This document shows positions 26,662-35,718 of a stretch of 64,000 nucleotides of DNA, one piece after another. A program made the position numbers and the translations under genes. Position 1 is the first letter of the stretch. Each line of letters opens with the position of its first letter. Under the pieces are notes generated by a model. The model saw only the letters and a program-made list of their open reading frames with translations, made no database searches and was not told the DNA's origin. This stretch comes from JAAFIP01 sp043777795. Lineage in GTDB: Bacteria > Pseudomonadota > Gammaproteobacteria > Burkholderiales > Burkholderiaceae_C. The stretch spans positions 7,105 to 71,104 of the forward strand of contig JAYWHJ010000090.1 of assembly GCA_043777795.1 (NCBI GenBank). The letters are read 5' to 3'.

Positions 26662-27357
26662 ATGACACACAAATTTCACGCCGCCATGGTCGATCTGGAC
26701 GGCACCATGATCGACACCCTGGGCGATTTTGAGGTGGCACTTAATTTGATGCTGGCCGATTTTGGCCACGCTGCGGTGGACAGAGGCTTTATTGAACGCA
26801 CGGTAGGCAAAGGCAGCGAGCATTTGATACAAAGCACCTTGAATTTTGTATCCAAACGGCCTCTAGCTCATAAAAATACCGCGGGAGCAGCTATTCATAA
26901 CATAGTATTTGACGATGCATTCACCAGCTACCAAAAGCATTATCTGGCCGTTAACGGTCAAGCCAGCCAAGTGTATGCCGGCGTGGTACAGGGCTTGCAG
27001 CTCTTGCAAAGCGCGGGCCTTAAGCTGGCCTGCTTGACCAACAAACCCACCGCCTTTGCGCTGCCCCTGCTCAAAGCCAAAGGGCTGGACGGCTACTTCG
27101 GCCATGTGTTTGGCGGCGATGCATTTGCGCTAAAAAAACCTGACCCAATGCCCTTGCTCAAAACCTGCGAAGCACTGGGCACACTGCCCTCGCGCACGCT
27201 GATGGTGGGCGACAGCCACAACGATGCGCAGGCCGCGCATGCGGCCGGCTGCCCGGTAGTACTAGTGACTTACGGCTACAACCATGGGCAGCCCATCCGC
27301 AGTGTGCCAGCGCACGGTTATGTGGACAGTTTGGCCGACCTAGCCCGCATGCTTTAA
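26662..27357 (+). CDS. gph: Phosphoglycolate phosphatase (HAD superfamily)
   Basis: Start at ATG 26662. HAD motif I MVDLDGTMIDT has the nucleophile Asp; motif II is the threonine in CLTNKP; motif III is the Lys in FALKKPDPMPLL; motif IV is MVGDSHNDAQAAHAAG. 231 aa. A copy of the dispersed repeat (26858-26905) encodes PLAHKNTAGAAIHNIVFDD in the cap domain; this segment has no obvious counterpart in typical Gph proteins, so it appears to be an in-frame insertion that the protein tolerates. Gph salvages 2-phosphoglycolate; trpE follows after a minus-strand gene. Confidence 0.92.
   Translation: MTHKFHAAMVDLDGTMIDTLGDFEVALNLMLADFGHAAVDRGFIERTVGKGSEHLIQSTLNFVSKRPLAHKNTAGAAIHNIVFDDAFTSYQKHYLAVNGQASQVYAGVVQGLQLLQSAGLKLACLTNKPTAFALPLLKAKGLDGYFGHVFGGDAFALKKPDPMPLLKTCEALGTLPSRTLMVGDSHNDAQAAHAAGCPVVLVTYGYNHGQPIRSVPAHGYVDSLADLARML
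26858..26905 (-). repeat. Dispersed ~50-bp repeat, copy inside gph
   Basis: Reading the minus strand it shows GAATAGCTGCTCCCGC and ends GAGCTAGAGGC, close to the repeat consensus. Translated in frame on the plus strand as part of the Gph cap domain. Confidence 0.7.
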
Positions 27358-27938
27358 GACTTGCCCAGCATCGCGTCCTTGAGCTTCCAGTCAGCCGGAT
27401 TGGCTCCCAGCCAAATGCGCGCCAAGGCGTTGAAAAAATCAGCTTCTTTAAAAGGCTCTCCATAAGGTTTGCCTTTGATGGTGATGACCGTGCCCGTGCC
27501 TGCAATCAAATCGATGGTGAATACATCGCCAGTTTTCAGGTTTTTGACATCGCTGAACAATTGGCCCATTCTCACAATAGCGGGGATCAGCTTGGAGAAC
27601 TCGGATCTGGGCATATTGTCTTCAATGCCGCGAGAAAATAGCTTGCCCAGCTCATTGGCATCGATGTCGCGCAGCATCGTGATAGAGATACGCTTGTTGC
27701 CTGGCGCGCTCAGCACCTCTTCGGGGGTGCCCGCTTTTTTACCCAGGTACAAGCCTGCGGCATAGACCTTAAAGACCGCTTTGTAGCGGGTACCTGCTCC
27801 ATTGAGCACCAACTTGCTGCCACTCAGGTCAATGGCTTCGTCAAACTTGACGCCGTTGACCTCAGCCGCGTTGGCTGCCGATGCGAGCAGCATCGCCGTG
27901 CCAAAGACGATGGTCATAATTTTTGCATGAATGGACAT
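27354..27938 (-). CDS. Secreted chalcone-isomerase-like protein
   Basis: A 194-aa protein with a signal peptide (residues 1-24, cleaved near ASAANAAE). The rest matches the Chalcone_3 / chalcone-isomerase-like domain: GAGTRYKAVFKVYAAGLYLGKKA, RISITMLRDIDANEL and the final KGKPYGEPFKEADFFNALARIWLG. Bacterial members are periplasmic and do not have demonstrated flavonoid isomerase activity. Convergent with gph; the stop codons overlap. Confidence 0.88.
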   Translation of the reverse strand: MSIHAKIMTIVFGTAMLLASAANAAEVNGVKFDEAIDLSGSKLVLNGAGTRYKAVFKVYAAGLYLGKKAGTPEEVLSAPGNKRISITMLRDIDANELGKLFSRGIEDNMPRSEFSKLIPAIVRMGQLFSDVKNLKTGDVFTIDLIAGTGTVITIKGKPYGEPFKEADFFNALARIWLGANPADWKLKDAMLGKS

Positions 27939-28127
27939 ACGATGGTCTCCGTAAAAATAATGGAAATGACGCTCACCAAGCCCACTGCGGCTGGGCCTGC
28001 AAGCAAGTTGCTAATTGTGTGAACCCATACAACACAGCACAACAGGGTTAACGCGAAATTGCAGACCGAAACACTCCAAGCCATGACGCTTAGAGGAGAC
28101 TTACTAATTTTTTGCTACACTTGGCCC

Positions 28128-28325
28128 ATGTTTTCAGTTTGCTTCACCGCTTTTTCAGCGCACAGTGCCACATGCCGCACTGGTCTCGTCCGGGGCCAGG
28201 GAGCTTGGCTGTGGCGTAAGCCAGCCTGATCGATCCCCCTGCGGCCCTGCCGCACTTTGCTGTTGCGCTTTGATAGCCAGCCAACACGCCAACACCCCCC
28301 AATGAACACCGTGGCCCACGGGCCA
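28128..28325 (+). promoter_or_regulatory. Possible trp attenuation leader upstream of trpE
   Basis: A 33-codon ORF (28128-28229) ends with Trp-Leu-Trp-Arg-Lys-Pro-Ala-stop, i.e. two Trp codons near its end, as in trp leader peptides. Downstream are hairpins: TGGCT/AGCCA (28206-28223) over the Trp codons, TGCGG/CCGCA (28239-28253), and GTGGCC/GGCCAC (28310-28325) immediately before the trpE ribosome site. There is no good Shine-Dalgarno before the leader ATG and no U-run after the last hairpin, so it could act on translation initiation instead of termination, or be chance. The 27939-28127 stretch before it holds no gene I can see. Confidence 0.35.
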
Positions 28326-28348
28326 CCAGCGAGCCAAAGGACGCACCC

Positions 28349-29847
<1,499 letters not shown>

Positions 29848-29851
<4 letters not shown>

Positions 29852-30318
29852 ATACGAATACCAAAGCTGGGGATTTTTTGAACGCAGAGGGCGTGAAGGT
29901 TGCGCAAAGTGCGCTGAAGGAATACCAAAAAGACAGTGAAGATTTTGAGAATGATTTTTCGCATGAAATTATTGGCGCGGCCGTAGAAGTTCAGCGAGTG
30001 TTAGGTGCAGGACTGCTGCAAAGTGCTTATGCTGCGGCCTTTGCAGTGGAGTTGAACGAGCGTGAGCTGGCGTTCGAGCGCGAAGTGCCTGTAGAGGCTT
30101 GGTACAAAGATAAACCATTGGGCGTCGCCTATCGCGCAGACTTCATCGTTGAAGGCAAAGTGATTGTTGAACTCAAAGCACTGGAAGCAGTAACAGAGTT
30201 GCACCGCGCCCAGCTGCTTTCGTACCTCAGGGTATCGGGTTTGAAACTGGGCTTACTCATTAACTTCCATACCTTCCCAGTAGTCAAAGGCATCCACCGA
30301 TTGGTCAATAAGCTATGA
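29848..30318 (+). CDS. GxxExxY-family protein inserted in the trp operon
   Basis: A 156-aa protein with the family motif GAAVEVQRVLGAGLLQSAY near residue 48 and the conserved core REVPVEAWYKD, ADFIVEGKVIVELKA (acidic PD-(D/E)xK-like pattern), LLSYLRVSGLKLGLLINF. Family members are about 125-130 residues; the extra roughly 25 N-terminal residues (from FLNAEGVKVAQ) are the translation of the left inverted repeat. The ATG overlaps the trpE stop, implying translational coupling. Function of the family is unknown; a nuclease-like fold has been suggested by motif only. Confidence 0.85.
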
Positions 30319-30405
30319 AAACTACAAATCCAAACTTTGGCTGTTTTTTGTCTTCTTCTGCGCGCTTTGCGAAACCCTCGCGCCCTCTGCATTCAAAAAA
30401 TCCCC
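29869..30405. mobile_element. Inverted-repeat unit enclosing the GxxExxY gene
   Basis: Left end 29869-29932 and right end 30341-30405 are inverted repeats about 64 bp long with roughly 85% identity by eye, each starting at the outside with GGGGATTTTTTGAA followed by GCAGAGGGCG. The GxxExxY gene lies between them. The right end is 20 bases from the trpG start. No transposase is present, so any movement would need help in trans. Confidence 0.65.
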
Positions 30406-30424
30406 GTATTAAGGTCTGAGCATC

Positions 30425-31012
30425 ATGAAACTCTTAATGATCGACAACTACGACAGCTTCACCTTCAATATCGTCCAGTACTTTGGCGAGCTGGGTGCCG
30501 ATGTCACTACCTTGCGTAACGACGAAGTGAGCGTTGAAGAACTAGACCAGCAATTCAAAGCAGGTAAGTTTGAAAGACTTTGCATCTCCCCCGGCCCGTG
30601 TTCGCCAAATGAAGCTGGCATCTCTGTCGCCGCCATCAAGCATTTTGCGGGCAAGCTACCCATCTTGGGCGTATGCCTGGGACACCAGGCTATTGGCGCA
30701 GCGTTTGGCGGGCGGATTGTCCGCGCGCAAGAGCTCATGCACGGCAAGACCAGCGTGATTACCACCACGCAAGAAGGCGTCTTCAAAGACCTGCCTGTGC
30801 AGTTTACGGTTAACCGCTACCACTCATTGGCGATTGAGCCTGGTAGCTGCCCTAAAGAGCTTTCAGTGACTGCCAAGACCGACGACGGAGAAATCATGGG
30901 TGTGCGGCACATGGGCTTTGCGCATGCGGTGCGCATTGAGGGAGTGCAGTTTCATCCGGAAAGCATCTTGACAGAGCATGGTCACGCGATGCTTGGGAAT
31001 TTTTTGAGTTAA
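30425..31012 (+). CDS. trpG: Anthranilate synthase component II (glutamine amidotransferase)
   Basis: Class I glutamine amidotransferase, 195 aa, supplying ammonia to TrpE. Motifs: LLMIDNYDSFTFN at residue 4, SPGPCSPNEAG near 57, nucleophile Cys in ILGVCLGHQAIG near 80, VNRYHSLAI near 136, and catalytic His-Pro-Glu in VQFHPESILTEHG near 177. It may also serve PabB for folate synthesis, as in many proteobacteria. trpD and trpC do not follow; a LysE gene is next instead, after a second inverted-repeat unit. Confidence 0.96.
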   Translation: MKLLMIDNYDSFTFNIVQYFGELGADVTTLRNDEVSVEELDQQFKAGKFERLCISPGPCSPNEAGISVAAIKHFAGKLPILGVCLGHQAIGAAFGGRIVRAQELMHGKTSVITTTQEGVFKDLPVQFTVNRYHSLAIEPGSCPKELSVTAKTDDGEIMGVRHMGFAHAVRIEGVQFHPESILTEHGHAMLGNFLS

Positions 31013-31023
31013 GGTTTTAGGGA

Positions 31024-31245
31024 GGGGACGTTTTGAACGCACAGGGCGCGAAGGTTACGCGAAGGGCGCAAACGGAATACCAAAAAGAAAAAAAGAAAAA
31101 ATGAAAAAATGAAAAGTATGAGAACAACAGTTTTCATAGTGTCGAATGCGCAGGCCTGCAAAGGCATTCAATTTTCTTGTTTTCATTTGTATTTTTGTTT
31201 TGGCTTTTTTCTGTCGTCTTCTGCGCTCTATGCGTTCAAAAAAAT
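31024..31245. repeat. Degenerate second inverted-repeat unit lacking a gene
   Basis: Left end 31024-31090 closely matches the left end at 29869-29932 (GTTTTGAACGCACAGGGCG, then CGGAATACCAAAAAG). The right end at 31202-31245 is an inverted, internally shortened version (TTTTTTGAACGCATAGAGCG on the minus strand). The 110-base interior is A-rich and has no ORF I can support. It begins 12 bases after the trpG stop. Confidence 0.65.
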
Positions 31246-31275
31246 GGTATCTAATAACCTACGAACACTACAAAA

Positions 31276-31941
31276 ATGGACCTAGGCATTCAAAACATCT
31301 GGCTATTCATCCTCGCCGGCTGGGCACTGAACCTTACCCCCGGCCCGGATGTGTTTTACATGGTTACGCATTCGCTCAAGAGTGGTTGGCGTGCGGGCGC
31401 CGTGGCAGCAGCGGGCATCACCGCCGGTTGCTTTGTGCATGTGGCTGCGGCTACGCTAGGTCTGAGCGCGGTGATCACCGCTTCTGCCACGGCATTTGCC
31501 GTGCTCAAGTGGGTGGGGGCCGCGTATTTGGTGTATGTCGGCTGGCAAATGCTCAACTCCAAAGCCAATCCACGCGCTATGGATAGCGTAGCTGCTCCCG
31601 CAGTTTTTAAATGCGCCAGTGGCCAAATAGACTATATAAAAGTCTTCAAGCAAGGTTTTCTGACCAATGTGCTCAACCCCAAAGTAGCTTTGTTCTTCTT
31701 GGCCTTTCTGCCGCAGTTCATCAGTCCTGCCGCAGCACAGCCGTGGCTGGCTTTTTTAACGCTGGGGGTACTGTTCAACGTGAACGCTATCCCGGTGAAT
31801 TTGGGCTATGTGACCTTTGCTGCATGGGCGGGCCAGCGCCTCAACGTGGTGCAGCGCAGCCTGCATTGGCTTGAACGTGCGGCAGGCGCTTTGTTCATTG
31901 GTTTTGGGGTTAAATTAGCGCTCAGCGAAACCTCACTCTGA
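31276..31941 (+). CDS. LysE-family amino acid exporter
   Basis: Inner-membrane exporter, 221 aa, of the RhtB/LysE type with about six membrane segments. The family signatures are LNLTPGPDVFYMVTHSLKSGWRAG at residue 16 and FLTNVLNPKVALFFLAFLPQF near 130. A copy of the dispersed repeat (31576-31629) encodes the AMDSVAAPAVFKCASGQID segment between the third segment and the FKQGFLTN motif, a position that is a variable cytosolic loop in this family. Substrate is unknown. Confidence 0.92.
   Translation: MDLGIQNIWLFILAGWALNLTPGPDVFYMVTHSLKSGWRAGAVAAAGITAGCFVHVAAATLGLSAVITASATAFAVLKWVGAAYLVYVGWQMLNSKANPRAMDSVAAPAVFKCASGQIDYIKVFKQGFLTNVLNPKVALFFLAFLPQFISPAAAQPWLAFLTLGVLFNVNAIPVNLGYVTFAAWAGQRLNVVQRSLHWLERAAGALFIGFGVKLALSETSL
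31576..31629 (+). repeat. Dispersed ~50-bp repeat, copy inside lysE-type gene
   Basis: GCTATGGATAGCGTAGCTGC followed by TCCCGCAGTTTTTAAATGCG and GTGGCCAAATAG. In frame with the exporter; encodes a cytosolic loop. Confidence 0.7.
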
Positions 31942-31957
31942 AGCCAGAAAGTACACC

Positions 31958-33061
31958 ATGCAAATCATTGACCTGCGCAGCGACACTGTCACCCAGCCCA
32001 CGCCCGCCATGCGCGCGGCCATGATGGCTGCCCCGCTGGGCGACGATGTGTTTGGTGACGACCCGACAGTCAATGCGCTGCAAGACAAAATTGCCTCCAT
32101 GCTGGGCTTTGAGGCGGCGCTGTTTGTGCCTACGGGTACGCAGAGCAATCTGTGCGGTATTTTGGCGCACTGCCAGCGAGGGGACGAATACATTGTGGGC
32201 CAGATGGCGCACACCTACCGCTGGGAGGGCGGCGGCGCTGCGGTGCTGGGCAGCGTGCAGCCCCAGCCGCTGGCCCATGCAGCCGACGGCTCGCTGCCGC
32301 TGGCGGATATTGAGGCCGCTATCAAACCCGATGACGCGCACTTTGCCAAGTCGCGCTTGCTGGCGCTGGAGAACACCATTGGCGGCAAGCTGCTGCCATT
32401 TGAGTATGTGCAGGCGGCGACGCAGTTGGCCAAAAGCAAAGGTCTGGCTACGCATTTGGATGGCGCCCGGCTGTTCAATGCTGCGGTGGCTCAGGCGGCG
32501 TTAGTGCATCCCGTTCACTCCGACCCCTTCGACCCAGCTCAGGAAATGCCAAGCTCAGTCCGAACGGATTTGGCTCTCGCACAGGCCCGCCGCATCGCCC
32601 AATGCTTCGACTCGGTCAGCGTCTGCTTCAGCAAGGGCTTGGGTGCGCCCGTGGGCTCGGCGCTGTGCGGCAGCAAAGCCTTCATTGCCAAAGCCCACCG
32701 CATCCGCAAAATGACGGGCGGTGGCATGCGGCAAGCGGGTTTTTTGGCGGCGGCGGCGCTGTATGCGCTAGACCACCATGTAGCACGCTTGGCGGACGAC
32801 CATGCCTTGGCCAAGCGCTTGGGCGCAGCATTTGAAAAGATCGAAGGTGCCACGGTAGACCCGGTGCACAGCAACATCGTGTTTGTTGATTTGAACGGCC
32901 CCGCCAAAGCCAAAGCCGCAGGCTTGCTGGAGCACCTCAAGCAGCACGGCATCCTGGCCACCGGCCTGTACCGCCTGCGCTTTGTCACGCATTTGGATGT
33001 GCAAGCTGCGGGCGTGGAACGCGCGGTGGATGTTATCCACCGCTACTTTGCTACAGCTTAA
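31958..33061 (+). CDS. ltaE: Low-specificity L-threonine aldolase with internal insertion
   Basis: PLP-dependent cleavage of L-threonine or L-allo-threonine to glycine and acetaldehyde. 367 aa. Signatures: IDLRSDTVTQPTPAMRAAM at the N-terminus, GDDVFGDDPTV, HLDGARLFNAAVA, PLP lysine in SVCFSKGLGAPVGS, and RKMTGGGMRQAGFLAAAALY. Between ARLFNAAVAQ and QCFDSVSV there are about 42 residues where E. coli LtaE has about 15; the excess (HPVHSDPFDPAQEMPSSVRT) is encoded by a palindromic repeat (32511-32567). The frame is intact, so the protein is probably made with an extra surface loop. Confidence 0.92.
   Translation: MQIIDLRSDTVTQPTPAMRAAMMAAPLGDDVFGDDPTVNALQDKIASMLGFEAALFVPTGTQSNLCGILAHCQRGDEYIVGQMAHTYRWEGGGAAVLGSVQPQPLAHAADGSLPLADIEAAIKPDDAHFAKSRLLALENTIGGKLLPFEYVQAATQLAKSKGLATHLDGARLFNAAVAQAALVHPVHSDPFDPAQEMPSSVRTDLALAQARRIAQCFDSVSVCFSKGLGAPVGSALCGSKAFIAKAHRIRKMTGGGMRQAGFLAAAALYALDHHVARLADDHALAKRLGAAFEKIEGATVDPVHSNIVFVDLNGPAKAKAAGLLEHLKQHGILATGLYRLRFVTHLDVQAAGVERAVDVIHRYFATA
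32511..32567. repeat. Palindromic repeat (CTTCGAC..GCTCAG..GAACGG type) inside ltaE
   Basis: Begins CCGTTCACTCCGACC, contains CTTCGACCCAGCTCAGG and AAGCTCAGTCCGAACGG, i.e. CCGTTC...GAACGG ends with two inverted GAGCT/AGCTC cores. The TTCGAC-AGCTCAG-GAACGG pattern is a widespread intergenic bacterial repeat; here it is in the coding frame. Confidence 0.65.
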
Positions 33062-33095
33062 AGTCGCTGCCTAAGCGGTCAGGTCAGCGACCGGG

Positions 33096-34310
33096 TTAGC
33101 GGCCCAGTTCTTTGAGATAGGCGGTGCGAGCAGCCACGGCAGTATCTGTAAAGTCGGAGAACAAACCGTCGATACCGGCGCGGTAAAACTGCAGGTACTC
33201 GTTCTTCGGGTCGCCTGCGTAGTTCGCCGCTAGCCGCCCGTTCTCATTGCGCATGGTCCAGGTGTGCACTTGCAAACCAATCTTGTGTGCATCGGCAATC
33301 AGACTGCTGGCAGCTTGGGCGCTGGCGTCCGCATAGTTGACCACACCGTCCTTGTTGACATCTTGCATTTTTCCTGCGGCATCGAACACGCCTTTGACGG
33401 GCACGATAAACGGCTTCCAGGGTGCGACGCCATCGGCGTAGGTTTTGATTTCGGCCAAACCTGCGGGGGTCACCATCGAGCCGAACAGCTCGGTTTTGCC
33501 AGCGCGGGTCCAGTCATAGGGGCGGTCAAATGGGGCGGCGAAGGTCACTGCGCCGGTTTTGAAGTCGTAGTCATCGCCATCGACCAGCTGGAAGATGCGC
33601 ACATTGGTTTTGGTACGCAGGTATTTGAGGTTGGACACTTCAAACGACTGGATGATGACGGGCGAGGTTTTTTGGGTGTAGCCGTACTCTGCAAGAATAG
33701 CCAGCAAGCGGTCTTCCAGCTTGAGGTTGGCGTCCACATGGTAGGTGGGGTGCTTGGTCTCCGGGTACACACCAACCACACGGCCTACTTTGGCACCTTC
33801 GGTCTTGGCGACGTCCAGTACTTCACGCAAGGTGGGAATACGGTATTTGCCGTTGAACGATTGGTCGCGGCTGGCAGTGGCTTGTTTGGCATAGAGGGTT
33901 TTGATTTGCGCCAAGGTAAAGTCGGTGGCAAACCAACCGGTCTCGGCTACGCCGTCTACCATGCGGGTGGTTTTAAGGCCAGCAAACTCGGGGCGGCTTT
34001 CTACATCGGTAGTGGACGTAATATTAGGTTCGTGCCGCGCAATCAGCTCGCCATCTTTGGTGGTCACCAAATCGGGTTCAATAAAATCAGCGCCCATCTG
34101 GATCGCCATTTTGTAGCCCTCAATCGTGTGCTCAGGCAAATACCCTGCGACCCCTCGATGGCCTGCGACCAAGGGCTGTGCGCCATTGAGGGTGGAGAAT
34201 GGCTGTTGGCTATCGCCGCCACACGCCGCCAACAAGGCAGCTGTGCTGATGCATGCGAGCGCCAGCGTCACGCGCCGCGTAGCGAAATGAATGTGTCCAG
34301 AGTGTTTCAT
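33096..34310 (-). CDS. Glycerophosphodiester phosphodiesterase, lipoprotein
   Basis: Hydrolyses glycerophosphodiesters to glycerol 3-phosphate and alcohol in the periplasm. 404 aa with a lipobox (ISTAALLAACGGDS; Cys near residue 31). Catalytic motif VAGHRGVAGYLPEHTIEGY (His and Glu), then MGADFIEPDLVTTKDG with the acidic metal ligands and HEPNITSTTDV, as in GlpQ. The C-terminal part retains the TIM-barrel motif GLQVHTWTMRNENG. No GlpT gene adjoins. A 7-bp inverted repeat at 33063-33091 (GTCGCTG/CAGCGAC) lies between this and the convergent ltaE. Confidence 0.93.
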   Translation of the reverse strand: MKHSGHIHFATRRVTLALACISTAALLAACGGDSQQPFSTLNGAQPLVAGHRGVAGYLPEHTIEGYKMAIQMGADFIEPDLVTTKDGELIARHEPNITSTTDVESRPEFAGLKTTRMVDGVAETGWFATDFTLAQIKTLYAKQATASRDQSFNGKYRIPTLREVLDVAKTEGAKVGRVVGVYPETKHPTYHVDANLKLEDRLLAILAEYGYTQKTSPVIIQSFEVSNLKYLRTKTNVRIFQLVDGDDYDFKTGAVTFAAPFDRPYDWTRAGKTELFGSMVTPAGLAEIKTYADGVAPWKPFIVPVKGVFDAAGKMQDVNKDGVVNYADASAQAASSLIADAHKIGLQVHTWTMRNENGRLAANYAGDPKNEYLQFYRAGIDGLFSDFTDTAVAARTAYLKELGR

Positions 34311-34426
34311 AAAAAGATACCAAAGTTAAAACAGCCTCAGCATAGTTACACCGTATGACATTTGTATGTCAGACGCTAGGTTTGCAGGCCATTCAGGTTG
34401 TTGCAACCAATACAAATGGTAGTAAA

Positions 34427-35425
34427 TTAGGCAATATTTTTGCGCTTATCCCGCTCATGGCGAAACTTTGACAACGCTGCATACACCGCCACCCGCGCCC
34501 GGTTAATGCCGCCCAGCGGCGCGTGCTCGGGCAGGGCGTGGCCAGGCGAGAACGACAACACCTCGGCTAACTCGTCACGCTCTTTGCTACCTGCAAACTG
34601 CTGTTTGTCAAAGCGCAAAGAAGCTACCTTGATAAATGGCGACTCTGCCTCGCTCCACTCTTTGCCTGCGTTTTCTATGGGCATGTTGCCTTTGCGCATT
34701 TGCACGCAAAAGTCAAAGCTGGCGGGGTGGCCAGTCAGGTGCGCTTGCATGGCATCGCTCAGATAGTTCTCGCCCATCTGTGCAGGGGCTTGGCTGCGGT
34801 GGGCAGATTTTGGTAGGAGCGTGTATTTGACTGTGGCGTTGTCGCCCCATGCGTAGGGCGTGGTGCTCCAGTAACGCAGGTCGAGCGGCGAGCTGGGCGT
34901 GGTACGGCCCGCTTTGAGGGCCTTGAGCGCGGCGCCATGGCCGGTAAGCACCAGCTTGAGTACCAGCAGCAACGGCGAGCGCTCGATCGAGTAGTACACC
35001 GCGTCCCTGAACAGCTTGATGGTGCCCAAGGGCATAGTGGGGTAATTCATCAGCACAAAGTCCTGACCGATGGGCGCCTCGGCGGGCGCGTCGTTCACTT
35101 TGCCGCCCATGGTAGGGGCCATCAGCTTGATGGCGATGCCGCGAAAGTCGGGTACCGCATCAGACTGCGGCGTGCCGCTGGCGTTAGACACGCGCACCCA
35201 ACAGGCGTGACTGACGGCTTTGCTGAATACGCCCACTTTGAGTTCTGGCGGCAGGTTGGGCTCGACGCTAAGTTTGCCGCGCAACAGCCCCAGCGCCTTG
35301 GGGTGCGCGTCGCGCCTGGTCGCGCCCTTGGCATAGTCGCGCTCCATTTTGCGGCGCAAAATGTCGGTCATCTCGGCGATCAGCGCTGCCTCGTTGGCTT
35401 CTAGTGTTTCTAGCTGGTGCAGCAT
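34427..35425 (-). CDS. Catalase-family heme protein
   Basis: A 332-aa protein of the catalase superfamily. Start chosen at 35425 (MLHQLETLEANEAALIAEMT). The candidate distal-heme His is in RDAHPKALGLLRG, and the family's VRVSNASGTPQSDAVPDFRGIAIKLM segment follows near residue 75. The C-terminus SFSPGHALPEHAPLGGINRARVAVYAALS is typical for the short catalase-related group. The sequence is shorter than classical catalases and I could not place every heme ligand with certainty, so peroxidase or lipid-hydroperoxide activity is possible. Confidence 0.8.
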   Translation of the reverse strand: MLHQLETLEANEAALIAEMTDILRRKMERDYAKGATRRDAHPKALGLLRGKLSVEPNLPPELKVGVFSKAVSHACWVRVSNASGTPQSDAVPDFRGIAIKLMAPTMGGKVNDAPAEAPIGQDFVLMNYPTMPLGTIKLFRDAVYYSIERSPLLLVLKLVLTGHGAALKALKAGRTTPSSPLDLRYWSTTPYAWGDNATVKYTLLPKSAHRSQAPAQMGENYLSDAMQAHLTGHPASFDFCVQMRKGNMPIENAGKEWSEAESPFIKVASLRFDKQQFAGSKERDELAEVLSFSPGHALPEHAPLGGINRARVAVYAALSKFRHERDKRKNIA

Positions 35426-35567
35426 ACAGGCCTCTCTGTCAGAGTCTCTATGGTAGCGGGGAGACGGGTTTTCATAAAGCGGGCTTCGAAGGTCGTTGGG
35501 GCTACCCGTTTGGCGTATGCCACAGGCAGGCTGGCGGCAAAACCGCATACCCAAGACGATTCAGCAT

Positions 35568-35616
35568 GCTACATATACAAGAGCTACTCCCGCATTATTC
35601 TATTGCGTTACAGCCC
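35568..35616 (+). repeat. Dispersed ~50-bp repeat, copy between catalase-like gene and amn
   Basis: GCTACATATACAAGAGCTAC then TCCCGCATTATTCTATTGCG and TTACAGCCC, in the 293-base gap between the two minus-strand genes. I see no gene in this gap. Confidence 0.75.
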
Positions 35617-35718
35617 TATCGAGGTCTCAAATAGGCCTCCCAAGCCTGTCACAGTGCGGTTTCCGGCCGATTTTCAGTACGCCTGCGATAGTGCTAGCGC
35701 TGGACAGCTCGAATCCGA

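Noticed and set aside
33063..33091. GTCGCTG/CAGCGAC hairpin as a terminator between ltaE and the phosphodiesterase gene
   Set aside because: Seven-base stem without a T-run; too weak to list as a terminator.
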